From Cellulophaga sp. RHA19 (GTDB taxonomy: Bacteria; Bacteroidota; Bacteroidia; Flavobacteriales; Flavobacteriaceae), in the NCBI RefSeq assembly GCF_002813425.1, contig NZ_PHUL01000001.1, positions 2,363,001 to 2,427,000 of the forward strand: a DNA stretch of 64,000 nt. Direction: 5' to 3'. The translations under genes and the position numbers were made by a program. Below are positions 10,073-22,600 of this stretch, in pieces. The notes below the pieces were generated by a model. The model was not told the DNA's origin and did not search any database. It was given only the letters and a program-made list of their open reading frames with translations. Every line of letters starts with the position of its first letter. The stretch's first letter is position 1.

Positions 10073-10651
10073 ATGAAAAGAATAACAAAAAAGGAATTAT
10101 TTTTTGAAAAGACACTTAAGCTAATAAGTGAAAAAGGATTTAAGGCAACTACAATGCGTGATATTGCGCACGAGTTAAATTTTGAAGTTGCTAATGTTTA
10201 CAATTACATAGATTCTAAAGAAGCTTTATTAGAAGATTATATATTTAGTACGTTAGAGGAATTTGTGGTGTATTTGGACAATATTATGAATTCTTCTTAT
10301 TCTCCAGTTGAAAAACTAAAGTTTGTTATTTCTAAACATGTACAATACACGCTTAATAAGCCTTATGAGGTTTCTCTTTTTGTGTATGAGTGGCGTAGTT
10401 TAAAAGATGAAAAGTTAGAAGACTTTAAGGTAAAAAGATCAGGTTATATTAGTACTGTTAGTAATATAATTGAAGAAGGTATTGCTGAAGGTTCCTTACG
10501 TAAAATGGACAGTGAGTTTTCAACGTTTATGGTAATTTCATCAATGCGATGGTTGTTTAGTATGATAACCAATGATGATATAAAAGTAAACCCAATAGAG
10601 ATAGAGAAGCAGTTAACAGATTTTATATTTAAAGGGATAGAGAATAAATAA
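10073..10651 (+). CDS. TetR/AcrR-family transcriptional regulator
   Basis: 192 residues, the usual length for the family. An N-terminal helix-turn-helix of TetR type is visible: helix 1 around LISEKGFKATT, then the recognition region MRDIAHELNFEVANVYNYI and the typical SKEALLEDYI linker (about residues 17-60). The C-terminal two thirds are helical and would bind a ligand and form the dimer; no specific ligand class can be read from it. The gene is divergent from giant 1 and convergent with the PorE-like gene of module A, separated from it by a shared terminator. The duplicated block carries a broken copy of the same gene, so the regulator appears to belong to the export/adhesin module. Control of the giant-protein operons is an inference from position. 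Confidence 0.9.
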   Translation: MKRITKKELFFEKTLKLISEKGFKATTMRDIAHELNFEVANVYNYIDSKEALLEDYIFSTLEEFVVYLDNIMNSSYSPVEKLKFVISKHVQYTLNKPYEVSLFVYEWRSLKDEKLEDFKVKRSGYISTVSNIIEEGIAEGSLRKMDSEFSTFMVISSMRWLFSMITNDDIKVNPIEIEKQLTDFIFKGIENK

Positions 10652-10670
10652 ACACTTATAGTTTATTATA

Positions 10671-10701
10671 AAAAAAGAGGAAGCTTTAGCTTCCTCTTTT
10701 T
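10671..10701. terminator. Bidirectional intrinsic terminator, tetR / PorE-like gene A
   Basis: GAGGAAGC (10677-10684), loop TTTA, GCTTCCTC (10689-10696), flanked by six A on the left and five T on the right. It can terminate transcripts from both convergent genes. An identical hairpin lies at 29344-29363. Confidence 0.9.
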
Positions 10702-10715
10702 GTTTGTTTTATGTT

Positions 10716-12659
10716 TTAGTTTTTAATTACAATAAACTCAGATCTTCTATTTTGTTGGTGTTGTTCTTCTGAGCATTTGCTATTAGAATCGCAGTTGTTA
10801 GTTAGTTGAGATTCCCCAAAACCTTTGCCTGACACACGCTCAGGCGCAATACCATTGTCTAATAAATACTTTACCGTTTCTTTTGCTCTTCTGTTAGATA
10901 ATGCTTGGTTGTAAGCAGTAGTAGCTCTAGCATCAGTATGTGATCTAACTTCAATAACCACCTCTGGATATTCTTTAAGATATGCAAATACTTGTTGCAT
11001 TGTAATTTGCCCATCAATCCTAATAAACGATTTATCAAGGTCAAAATAAATAGGGTCTAATTTTAAGTACTTAGTTAAATCTGTACCAATAGGGGCAGCC
11101 CTTTTAATAGGATTTAATTTTACAATAACAGGATCAATTTCTTTATTACGTTCTATAGCAAAAGAGGTAGTTCCGTTTTCAAACTCTATTTTTTGTCCCA
11201 GTAGGGTATAGGTATCCTCCCAGCAAATATCATCAATTGTAAAATTTCCTTTTTTATCAGTTTTAGTTTCAAAAACCAAAGTGTTTTCTTTGTCTTTTAC
11301 TTGCACAGCAGCGTCTGCAATACTAGCACCTGTTTTAAGATTAACAGCAGTACCTGTAATTGTATTGTAGCAATTAAGGTTTAGTTCTTTTGTTTGAACA
11401 AAGCTATAAATATCATCATACCCTTTACCACCATCACGGTTAGAAGCAAAGAATCCTTTTAGAGAATCTTCATCAAAAATAAAAGAGAAATCATCTTGTT
11501 TACTGTTTACAGGTTTACCAATGTTTAAGATGTAAGAATCGTTAAAATTATCAGTAATTTGTGTAGCAAAAATATCTAACCCACCAAGTCCAGGGTGCCC
11601 ATCAGAGGCAAAATATAATATATTGTTTTTAGAAACAAACGGAAAAGTTTCTCTAGATTCTGTGTTAATTTTATTGCCAAGATTTAGAGGAGCACTAAAG
11701 GTTCCATCAGCAATAATATCTACCACATACAAATCAGACATTCCACGCGTACCAGGCATATCCGAAGCAAAATATAATTTAGTTTCATCTGGCGATAGGG
11801 CAGGGTGTGCTACAGAATACTCATCACTATTAAAAGGTAGTTCTGTAATTTTTTTCCATTGGTCACCAACTTTTGTAGCTCTGTATAATTTAAGTCTACT
11901 AACGCCATCTTTATCGCGGGCAAACCTTCCGTTATCAGAGTTGTTTCTGGTAAAATACATGGTATTACCATCTTTAGTAAAAACAGCCGAAGACTCGTGT
12001 GTTTTTTTATTTAGTTTACGGTCTAATTTATCTGCATTAAAAGGAGTTCCTTCTTCATTAATTTGTGCAGCATACAGGTTTAAAAAGGGTTGGTTGTTCC
12101 ACTGGTGAATAGAATTACGCACAGTACCAGTATCTCTAGCTGAAGAGAATACTAGTTTATCATTATAATAAGCCGGAGAGAACTCAGATACACTAGAGTT
12201 TATCTCTAGGTTTTTTAGATTGTAACGCCCAGAGTTTTTTTCAATTACTTGTAAATAATTGGTGTTATTTTCAAACAAGGTAGCTCTAGAATCGTACTGT
12301 TTAATTTGATCAAACTTACGCATCCAAGTATCAGATTTTTGATATTCACCAATAGACTTTAGTGATAATGCATATTTGTATACCTCTTCAGGATCTACGT
12401 TCGCATCTTGAAGATTTACTAGTTTTTCATACCATTTAGCAGCATTCTCATACCTAGCATTAAGGTAATTAGAGTTAGCAAGTTTTCTGTAAATAGTTTC
12501 AGAGCTGTATCCAAGATCAATTAACCTTTGGTATACATCAATAGCCTCCGCATATTGGTAGCTTTCAAACTTATCATCTGCTCTTTGTTGTTTTTTAGAC
12601 TGTGCATTAGTGAGTGCACAACAAAACAAAAAGGCAAGTGTTATGTATTTAAATTTCAT
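10716..12659 (-). CDS. PorE-like T9SS accessory protein, module A (TPR, beta-propeller, OmpA C-terminal domain)
   Basis: 647 residues with a signal peptide (cleavage probably after LTNA at about 19; a lipobox is not convincing). Domain order: TPR-like helices (about 25-130); PD40/WD40-type propeller blades with repeated YFASD and YFTRN motifs (about 155-420); a carboxypeptidase-regulatory-like beta domain (about 430-510); and an OmpA-type peptidoglycan-binding domain (about 535-647) with IEVRSHTDARA and NRRAKETVKYL. This is the architecture of PorE, which links the T9SS to peptidoglycan in Porphyromonas. It is the third gene of the giant-PorP/SprF-PorE-like operon, 13 bp after the PorP/SprF gene and just before a terminator. 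A near-identical copy (6 residue changes) is at 29389-31332. A dedicated role in exporting or anchoring giant 2 is inferred from linkage. Confidence 0.88.
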   Translation of the reverse strand: MKFKYITLAFLFCCALTNAQSKKQQRADDKFESYQYAEAIDVYQRLIDLGYSSETIYRKLANSNYLNARYENAAKWYEKLVNLQDANVDPEEVYKYALSLKSIGEYQKSDTWMRKFDQIKQYDSRATLFENNTNYLQVIEKNSGRYNLKNLEINSSVSEFSPAYYNDKLVFSSARDTGTVRNSIHQWNNQPFLNLYAAQINEEGTPFNADKLDRKLNKKTHESSAVFTKDGNTMYFTRNNSDNGRFARDKDGVSRLKLYRATKVGDQWKKITELPFNSDEYSVAHPALSPDETKLYFASDMPGTRGMSDLYVVDIIADGTFSAPLNLGNKINTESRETFPFVSKNNILYFASDGHPGLGGLDIFATQITDNFNDSYILNIGKPVNSKQDDFSFIFDEDSLKGFFASNRDGGKGYDDIYSFVQTKELNLNCYNTITGTAVNLKTGASIADAAVQVKDKENTLVFETKTDKKGNFTIDDICWEDTYTLLGQKIEFENGTTSFAIERNKEIDPVIVKLNPIKRAAPIGTDLTKYLKLDPIYFDLDKSFIRIDGQITMQQVFAYLKEYPEVVIEVRSHTDARATTAYNQALSNRRAKETVKYLLDNGIAPERVSGKGFGESQLTNNCDSNSKCSEEQHQQNRRSEFIVIKN

Positions 12660-12672
12660 TTGTTTTGTTTTT

Positions 12673-13614
12673 TTAGAAGAATCTAGGGGTAATTACTTTT
12701 TTGTATCTAGACTTAAGTTCGTATCTTAAAAATACCTCAAAAGACCCATCATTAAAAGAAGTGTTTCCAAGATCAGTAGTTTCTTTATCGTATGCTAGTC
12801 CAAGCATAAGTTGTTCGCTAAGCTGAAACCCAACAAGAGCACTTAAAGCAGCATCCCAACGGTAAGCCGCTCCAAAGCTAAACTTATCTCTAAGTAAAAA
12901 AGTAGCAGATAAATCTGCTTGTAAAGGCGCCCCTTTAACAGCTTTAATAAGCGCTGCTGGTTTAAGTTTTAAGTCTCTATTTAGCTCAAACACATAACCC
13001 GTAATTAAATACCAGTTCATACGTTCAACAGCGACAAAAGAGCTGTTTTGTCCACCAGAATTATCAAAATGTTCAGTTTCTAAAAAGTTAGGTACAGATA
13101 ACCCTGCATAGAATTTATTGGTATGATAGTAAATACCTGCTCCAAAATTGGGAGAGAATTTTTTATCAATATCATTATATCCAGTAGGAGTAGACTCTTG
13201 TCTGTAGTTTGCAAGTTTAGAAAAGTCAAGGTTTAAAAAATGTCCACCCGCTTTAAGTCCAAAAGATAGTTTGCCTAGATCCCCAGTGGGAACAGTGTAT
13301 GAGAAGGCAGCATCTACATAAGTATCTTGATTTGTACCATTCCCAATTTCATCGTGTACAACCGATAGTCCAAGTCCGACTCTTCTAGAAACAGGAGTGT
13401 TAAAGTTAAGGGTTTGTGTTGTGGGCGCACCGTCTAGTCCTACCCATTGCGATCTATGCAGGGCAGCAATACTAAATACGCCTCTAGACCCTGCATAAGC
13501 AGGGTTAATGGCAATAGTATTATACATATATTGAGTGTATTGAGCATCTTGTTGTGCAGAAGAGTTTTGCACAGCAAGAAAAACTAAAACAATACTAACT
13601 AATAATTTTCTCAT
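12673..13614 (-). CDS. PorP/SprF-family outer-membrane protein, module A
   Basis: 313 residues with a signal peptide (cleavage after SSA, about residue 20) and the family hallmark right after it: QYTQYMYNTIAINPAYAG followed by HRSQWVGLDGAPTTQ. The remainder is beta-strand rich and ends in an aromatic residue (RFF), as expected for an outer-membrane barrel. In Flavobacterium, SprF is needed for secretion of the type B adhesin SprB, and PorP/SprF-like genes typically sit beside T9SS substrates with type B C-termini, which is exactly the situation here: the giant gene ends 37 bp upstream. Only two residues differ from the copy at 31346-32287 (L5I and G111S). Confidence 0.92.
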   Translation of the reverse strand: MRKLLVSIVLVFLAVQNSSAQQDAQYTQYMYNTIAINPAYAGSRGVFSIAALHRSQWVGLDGAPTTQTLNFNTPVSRRVGLGLSVVHDEIGNGTNQDTYVDAAFSYTVPTGDLGKLSFGLKAGGHFLNLDFSKLANYRQESTPTGYNDIDKKFSPNFGAGIYYHTNKFYAGLSVPNFLETEHFDNSGGQNSSFVAVERMNWYLITGYVFELNRDLKLKPAALIKAVKGAPLQADLSATFLLRDKFSFGAAYRWDAALSALVGFQLSEQLMLGLAYDKETTDLGNTSFNDGSFEVFLRYELKSRYKKVITPRFF

Positions 13615-13651
13615 AATTTATGATTTATGCGTTTAATGGTTGTGTTTAAAA

Positions 13652-16600
13652 TTACCTGTTTAGATATAAATATCCAGCTTTAGATTTGTTTAGACCGTTA
13701 TTATTGTAATTAATAATGTAGTAATAAACTCCAGCTGGTAGTGTTTCGTTTTTCTTCACAACCACTCTACCATTAGAAATACCTTTAAATACATTAGTAC
13801 CACGATCGTATGATTTAGTTTCAAAAACAATAACTCCCCATCTGTTATAGATTTGTACAGTATTGTTCGGAAACTGCTCAATATTAATAATTCTAAAGTA
13901 ACCATCATCTACACCAGGACCAACAAGGTCGTTGTAGATAGAGATATCACAAGCAGCCCCAGCCGGAGGAGTACCACCGATATTATCACAAGGATCAAGA
14001 GGGTCAGTTTCATCATCAACTTCTTTACCATCAAGAATTAAATCACCATCAGAATCAGGATTAAAAGGATCAGTACCTAAATCTACTTCTTGAGCATTGG
14101 TTAATCCGTCCATATCACAATCAGTATCATCAAGAGGAACCCCGTTAATAGAATCACAATCATCAAGCGGATTGGTATTGTCGGTTACTTCTTGTCCGTC
14201 TAAAATGGTATCCCCATCAGTATCAGGGTTATTAGGATCAGTACCTAAAGTAACTTCATCACCATCTAAAAGTCCGTCATTATCCGAATCAGGATTAAAA
14301 GGATCTGTACCAATAGTAGCTTCTTGGGAATTAGTTAAGCCATCGTTATCACAATCGCTAGTAGGTAGAGGAGTACCACCAATAGAATCACAATCATCTA
14401 AAGGATTTGTACCATCTGTAACTTCTTGGCCGTCATTAACACCATCATTATCAGAATCAGGATTATTAGGATCAGTACCTAAAGAAACTTCATCATTATC
14501 ATTTATTCCATCACCATCAGTATCTACAGATATGGTAACTACACCAGTACCGCTGTTTCCAGCAGGATCAGTTGCAACAATATCTATAACATCCTCATCT
14601 GTCAATACAGGAAGAGAACCGTTAATTGGCGATTGCGTTTCAGTATCTAAACTCCAATTTCCACTAGCATCTGTAGTAACAGCATATGTAACATCAAATA
14701 CATTATCACCATTAGTGTCTAGTTCAATAATAAGGTCTTCATTAGGATCTCCTTGACCTGTTAAAACAGGAGTAATATCTATTGTACTAAAGCTGTCTAC
14801 GGTTGGATTTGTAAGATCAATCACTGCAGTATCCGTAACACTATCAGAACCTACATTACCAGCGACATCAGTAATGTTTGCTGTTAAAACAATTGTACCT
14901 GTATCACCTGGGTTTGCAATTACAACATCTATATATCCATTGGTAATATCAGTTGTTGTCAAGACCACTTCTTGTGAATTTCCATTACCATCGGTAATAG
15001 TTACCGTATCACCAGCTACAGCATCAATAGGTAGCGTCACTACAGCATCAATATCACCAACCAATTCATCTTCACTGATTAAACCATCATTATTGGTGTC
15101 TTCTGTAATTTCTACAGTCGGAGCCAATGGATCTGTAAGATCCAACACTGCAGTATCCGTAGCACTATCTGGACCAACGTTTCCGGCAACATCCGTAATA
15201 TTAGCAGTTAAAACAATTGTACCTGCATCACCAGGATTTACGATTATTACATCAATAGATCCGTTCGTTATATCGGTTGCGGTCAAAATCACATCTTGTG
15301 AATTTCCATTACCATCGGTTATGGTTACCGTATCACCAGCTACAGCATCAGCAGGTAGTGTTACACGTGCATCAATATCACCAACCAATTCATCTTCACT
15401 GATTAAACCATCGTTATTGGTATCTTCAGTAATTTCTACGGTCGGAGCCAATGGATCTGTAAGATCAAGCACTGCAGTATCTGTAGCACTATCAGGACCA
15501 ACATTTCCGGCAACATCCGTGATGTTCGCTGTTATAACAATAGTACCTGCATCTCCAGGATTTGCGATTACAACATCTATATATCCATTCGTAATATCAG
15601 CGGCAGTCAAGATTACATCTTGTGAGTTACCATTACCATCCGTAACAGTTACCGTATCACCAGCAAATGTTTGAGCAGGAAGCGTTACACGCGCATCGAT
15701 ATCACCAACCAATTCATCTTCACTTATTAAACCATCATTATTGGTGTCTTCCGTAATTTCTACGGTCGGAGCCAATGGATCTGTAAGATCAAGCACTGCA
15801 GTATCCGTAGCACTATCTGGACCAACGTTTCCTGCAACATCCGTAATGTTCGCTGTTAAAACAACAGTACCTGTATCTCCAGGATTTACGATTATTACAT
15901 CAATAGATCCGTTCGTTATATCGGTTGCGGTCAAAATCACATCTTGTGAATTTCCATTACCATCGGTAATAGTTACCGTATCACCAGTTACAGCATCAGC
16001 AGGTAGCGTTACACGAGCATCGATATCACCAATTAGTTCATCTTCACTGATCAAGCCATCATTATTAGTATCTTCCACTATTTCTACCGTTGGCGCAGTT
16101 GGATCAGTCAAATCAAGCACCGCAGTATCCGTAGCACTGTCAGGACCAACATTACCAGCAACATCAGTTAAATTAGCGGTTACAACTATCGTGTTTCCAT
16201 CACCAGGATTGGCGATTACAACATCAATATATCCATTGGTAATATCAGCTGCGGTCAAGACCACATCTTGCGAGTTACCATTACCATCTGTAATAGTTAC
16301 CGTATCACCAATTTCAGCATCTACAGGAAGTGAAACACGAGCATCAATATCACCCATTAACTCATCTTCACTAATTAAACCATCATTATTAGTGTCTTCA
16401 GTTATTTCTACTGTAGGAGCAGTTGGAGCCCTTGTGTCAAGTACAGCTGTATCCGTAGCGCTATCATCACCAATATTACCAGCAACATCTGTAATAAATG
16501 CTCCCAATACTATTGTACCAGCTTCACCAGGATTTACGATTATTACATCAATAGATCCGTTCGTTATATCGGTTGCGGTCAAAATCACATCTTGCGAGTT

Positions 16601-19600
16601 ACCGTTACCGTCGGTGATAGTTACCGTATCACCGGCTACAGCATCAGCAGGTAGCGTCACTACAGCATCAATATCACCTACCAGTTCATCTTCACTGATT
16701 AAACCGTCATTGTTTACATCTTCTGCAATTTCAACCATTGGCGCACTAGGAGCCAGAATGTCCATTATCGCAGTATCAGTAGCACTATCAGGACCAACAT
16801 TACCGGCAACATCTGTTAGGTTAGCTATTACATTTATAGTATTTCCATTACCAGGGTTGGCGATTACAACATCTATAAATCCATTAGCAACATCTGTGGC
16901 AGTCAAGACCACGTCTTGTGAATTACCATTACCGTCAGTTACAGTTACAATATCTCCTTCAAAAGTTTGACCTACTAAAGTTACACGAGCATCAATATCA
17001 CCTACCAATTCATCTTCACTTATCAAACCATCATTATTGGTGTCTTCAGTAATTTGTACTGTTGGCGCACTAGGATCGGTAAGATCAAGTAATGCTGTAT
17101 CAGTATTACTATCAGGTCCTACATTACCAGCTACATCTGTTATGTTGGCAGTTACGTTAATAGTACCACCATCTCCCGGATTAGGAATTACAACAATAAT
17201 AAATCCGTTGGTAGCATCTGCTGACGTAAGTATAACATCTTGAGAGCCTCCATTACCATCCGTTATGGTCACAGTATCTCCTGCTGCTATATTGCTTGGA
17301 AGTGATACAGAAGCTTGAATATCAACATTTAATTCATCTTCATTAATTAACTCATCATTATTACTGTCATCTACAATAATTACGGTAGGAGCACCAGGAT
17401 CAGTAAGATCTAGCACTGCTGTATCTGTAGCACTATCTGGACCAACATTACCGGCAGCATCTGTAAGATTTGCGGTGACCACAATGGTACCCATATCTCC
17501 AGGATTTGCAATTACAACATCTACATATCCATCTGATATATTTGTCGCCGTAAGTATTACATCTTGTGAATTACCATTACCATCTGTTACTGTAACCGTG
17601 TCACCGGCAACCGCATCAACGGGTAATGTTACACGAGCATCAAGATCACCAACAAGTTCATCTTCGTTTATTAATCCGTCATTGTCAACATCTTCAGAGA
17701 TAACTACTGTTGGCGCTAAAGGAGCTGTGGTATCCAATACTGCTGTATCTGTAGCACTATCAGGACCAACATTGCCTGCAACGTCAGTTAAGTTAGCCGT
17801 TAATACAATAGAACCATTTTCACCTGGATTGATGATGACCACATTTATAGTACCCGTTGCAATATCTGTTGCAGTAAGTATTATATTTTGTGAATTACCA
17901 TTACCATCGGTTACCGTAACCGTATCACCAGCAACCGCTCCTGTAGGTAGTGTTACCACTGCATCTAAGTCACCTACTAATTCATCTCCATTTATTAATT
18001 CATCATTGTTGACATCTTCCGTAATTTCTATTGTAGGAGCCAATGGATCTGTAAGATCTAATACCGCAGTATCCGTAGAACTATCAGGACCAACATTACC
18101 GGCAGCATCCGTAAGATTTGCGGTTACCACAATGGTACCCATATCTCCAGGATTTGCAATAACTACATCAACATATCCTTCTGATATATTTGTTGCCGTA
18201 AGTATTACATCTTGTGAGTTACCATTACCATCAGTAACGGTCACTGTATCTCCTGCAACTGCATCAACAGGTAGTGTTACACGAGCATCAAGATCACCAA
18301 CAAGCTCATCTTCGTTTATTAATCCGTCATTATTTGTGTCTTCAGAGATAACTACTGTTGGCGCTAAAGGAGCCGTGGTATCTAGTACAGCTGAATCTGT
18401 AGCACTATCTGCACTCGTATTACCAGCTACATCTGTAATATTAGCTGTTACCACGATGGTACCATTCTCACCAGGATTAGCAATTATAACAGTGATATCG
18501 CCATTAGTAATATCAGTTGCAGTAAGTACCACATCTTGTGAGTTACCATTACCATCCGTAATGGTAACCGTATCACCAGCAACGGCATCGGCAGGTAGCG
18601 TAACTACGGCATTAATAGGTCCGGTTAGTTCATCATCACTAATTAAACCATCATTATTGGTATCTTCAGTTATTTCTACTGTTGGAGCAGTTGGAGCCGT
18701 TGTATCTATGGTCAACTCTAAAGTAGTAATATCAACAGCACTATTACCTGCTGCATCCGTACTGGTTACCACAACTTCATTTGTACCGTTTACATTTGGA
18801 GCAAAAGTTCCGCTTTCTGGAGTTTCAACTTCAGTATCTAAAGTCCAATTACCAGAGGCATCGGTAATAATGGTATAAATTGCACCACCAACTTCTATTT
18901 CTAAAGTAGAATTTGCTTCTGCAGTACCTGTAATAACAGGTGTTATGTCATTTGTAATTTGACTTTCTACAGTAGGAATTGCAGGGTCTGTAGTATCTAT
19001 TGTCAACTCTAAAGTTGTAACATCATCAGTACTATTACCAGCAGCATCTGTACTTGTAACGGCTACTTCATTTGTTCCATTTACATTTGGAGTAAATGAA
19101 CCACTATCTGCGATAGCAGTTTCCGTATCAATTGTCCAGTTGCCAGAAGCATCTGCTGTTGTTGTATATGTTGCACCGGCAACTACTACAGTTACCGTAG
19201 AATTTGCTTCTGCAGTACCCGTAATAACAGGTGTAGTGTCATTCGTAATTTGACTATCAACAGTAGGTACCGCAGGCGGAGTTACATCTACCGTAAGCAA
19301 AGCACTATCAGAAGTTAACGGCGAACATACAAAGCTAGTCTCTGTAATTATCACTCTATATTCATAACCCTGTTGTGTTGTTGTTATACCTGTTAAAGTC
19401 AATGTTTCTGTAATACTACCTGAATAAATATCAGTTGCATTTGCATCGTCAATATCAACAAAACCACCTCCAGATTGGTCATCTACTTGCCATTGATACA
19501 GTAAATCTGTACCTGTAGCGGTTACCGTAAATGTCTCTGGAGCGCTTCCGTTTGTTAATACATCTTGAGGTTGTTCTGCTGCTGTTGCTATTGTTGGTAC

Positions 19601-22600
19601 AACTCCTGGCTGCTGAAAATCAAATGCTGAATCTGTAGCACTATCTTCATTATTTGGAGTTGTATAACCGTCTACAACGGTAGTACCTGTTACGATACCA
19701 TTTGCATCGACAACTGTAGCACCATCACCCAATATTCCGTCTGCATTAGGATCAGTAAATCCAGCTTCGATAACATCGTTACATAAATCGCCATCTGCAT
19801 CCAACTCTAGGAAATCAAAGATTCCATCAGGAGTAGTTTCAGAATCTGATACCGTATAACTTACGGTTCCGCTATTCTGTTGACCACTTGCCTGTACCGT
19901 ATCTGGAATACCATCCGTACCTACAGCACCATCTACAACACCAGCTGTAAAGGTTTGATCACTTCCTGATTCTACAACATCATAAATACCATCATTATCC
20001 GTATCTAAATCAAAGTGGTTAGGAACACCATCACCATCAGTATCAAAAATATCTACAATACCATCACCGTTGGCATCAGCACCTAAATCAGTATCATTAT
20101 AATTCAGTATTCCATCAGAATCATCATCAGCACTAGGATCAGTTCCTGAAGTTTCTACCGTATCTAAAATACCATCATTATCATCATCTAAATCAATAGA
20201 ATCCGCTATACCATCCAAATCATTATCATCAATACCAACTTCACGGTAATCAACTTCCGGAGTTGTTGTTGTTGAAATATTTGGTAAATCTGAAGCTCCA
20301 TTATCTTGATCATCATTCGTATCAAAAAGAGCACCTGAAGTATCTACATCATCATAATCATCTAAAAGACCATCACCATCATTATCCAAGTTATTTGATG
20401 CCAAAGTGAAACCTGCCTCAATCCTATCGGTTAAACCATCTTCATCTGAATCTAAATCTAAATAATCTGGAATACCGTCAAGGTCAGTATCTATAGCTGT
20501 TAAACCTTCGTTACCCGTACCTTCATATGGATTTCCTAAACCATCTGTGTCGGTATCAACTGTTCCTCTAGCAATGTATGTTGAAGTAAGTTGCGCCTCT
20601 ACATTATCTGGAATACCATCATTATCAGAATCAATATCTAAATGATCTTCTATACCGTCATTGTCACTATCTATACCTTGGTAAATAGTATATACTGGAG
20701 CTGTTCCAGGTCCAGAAGCAGTAGTTGCAGAACCATCAGTATTATTAGAAGACGTAGTGTTTGTTGGAGTGAATAACCCGTTAATATCACAAGTTTGAAA
20801 CAATACAGAACCTAAATAATTATTAGAAGAAGACGTTAGTAATTCACCACTAAATGTTATATCTAAGTTTGTAGTCTCGTAAAAGTTGAAATATGCAGCA
20901 AGTTTAGCACCAAAATCTACTCCTGCCCACGTTTGTGGAGGACCTTGAAAAGTAGCTGTACCTGTAGCTAAATTTTCTGAAACTGTAAGTAATGAGTTGC
21001 TATCTATAGCATACAGTCCTGGTCTTGTTAAAGTAACACTTTCTCTTGTGTTGGCACCATCAATATCATAAATAACACCACCAAACCTTATAAGATTAAC
21101 TTGAAAATTTGTGCCAGAAGCTACTAAACGTACATTAAAAGACATACCTCCTGTAGCACCAGTAGTACCACCAATTGTAAAGTTTGGTTGCCAAGCGTTT
21201 TCACTACCAGAAGCATTATCATCAATAGAGACCAAAGTTGCATTATCAATATCCGTAATTCTAACAATAGCATCTAACACACCCAATGATGAACTTACAA
21301 CTGTAGAAAACCTATATTCTGCACCTAATGTACCCGCTCCGGATCCACCGCCAATGTATGTACCTCCATTAAATGAGCCAGCAGGTATACCACAAGCATC
21401 ACCTTTTGTATCTGTAGGTTGAAAACCTAATGATTCTACATAATCTAAAATACCATCATTATCGTTATCAATATCATCTTTGTTATCAACTCCGTCACCA
21501 TCTGTATCAATTGGATCTAAATGCACATTTGCATCTCTAAAATCTACCTCACTTGTAAAAGGATCTTGAGTATTTAAGAAAGTTGTAACATCTTGATTAT
21601 TATTTGTAGCTCCGTTTGAATCAGCGATACCATTTGGTGCCGATATGCTTAAATCAAAAGCATCATCTAAACCATCATTATCAGCATCTGTGCCTGAAGG
21701 CGTAACATCTGCTGCTAAATCATCATTATAATCATAAACCTCTGTAGTATCATCTAAACCATCATTATCAGAATCTGTATCTCTGTAATCAGGTTTATCC
21801 GTTCCATCTGAATTTGTTGGCTCATTAATAGATTCTCCAGAACCCGCAGGTGCAACCTCGTAATTATCGGCTAAACCATTTCCATCAGAATCCGAAGATG
21901 GAAAAAGGTGACCTGAAGTTGACTGCCATTCAATATTATCAATAATACCATCATCATCACTATCCAAATCTAAATAATCAGGACGACCATCTAAATCTGT
22001 ATCTTCTGGTGAAACTGTTAAGCTTCCGCCATTATCCACATCAAAAGCATCATCTACACCATCATTATCAGAATCGTTACCTGATAGTTGTACTAGAGCA
22101 GCATCTGTCTGTGCTTCTACTAAATCTCTAATACCATCATTATCAGAATCAATATCTAAGTAATCAGGACCAGCTGTACCATCAGAATTTACAGGAACTG
22201 CTGTTACGCCTGCACCATCTACACCGCCATCTTCTAAAACATCTGGAATACCATTGGTACCCACACCACTTTCAGAACTATCTATGAATCCATTACCATT
22301 GGTATCTAAACTTCCATTGCCTGTTTCAACAAGATCCGGAATACCATCATTATCACTATCTAAGTCTAAATTATTTGGAACACCATCACCATCAAAATCA
22401 CCAGTACCCTCTACTGAATCTGGAATACCATCATTGTCATCATCTTCATCACACGCATCTGGCAATGCATCGCCATCTGCATTTATAGCATCATCAAAAC
22501 CTTCACATGCATCTAAAGAATTTTGTACACCGTCACCATCACAATCACTAGTTGGTAGAGGAGTACCACCTATAAATTCACAATCATTTAATGGGTCTGT

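Larger units (their letters stand above)
9829..14432. repeat. Duplicated block, copy A (tetR, PorE-like, PorP/SprF, giant C-terminus)
   Basis: Matches 28878-33104. The block runs from the region upstream of tetR through the terminator, the PorE-like gene and the PorP/SprF gene into the last ~260 codons of the giant gene, and stops abruptly at 14432/33104 inside the codons for GQEV. Over the protein-coding part the two copies differ at only a few positions. The main size differences are the tetR deletions and a 6-bp insertion near 29370 in copy B. Confidence 0.93.

Noticed and set aside
11623..12108. Antisense open frame of 161 codons in the PorE-like gene, present in both copies (also 30293-30781)
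   Set aside because: It is preserved only because the sense gene is duplicated; the product shows no known domain.
12600..12659. Lipoprotein signal in the PorE-like proteins
   Set aside because: The FLFCCALTNAQ region has cysteines but not a proper lipobox; cleavage after TNA by signal peptidase I fits better.
14874..18878. Long plus-strand open frames inside giant 2 (14874-15674, 15741-16970, 17475-18878)
   Set aside because: Same cause: strict 324-bp coding repeats on the minus strand leave one antisense frame open. No start signals or independent conservation.
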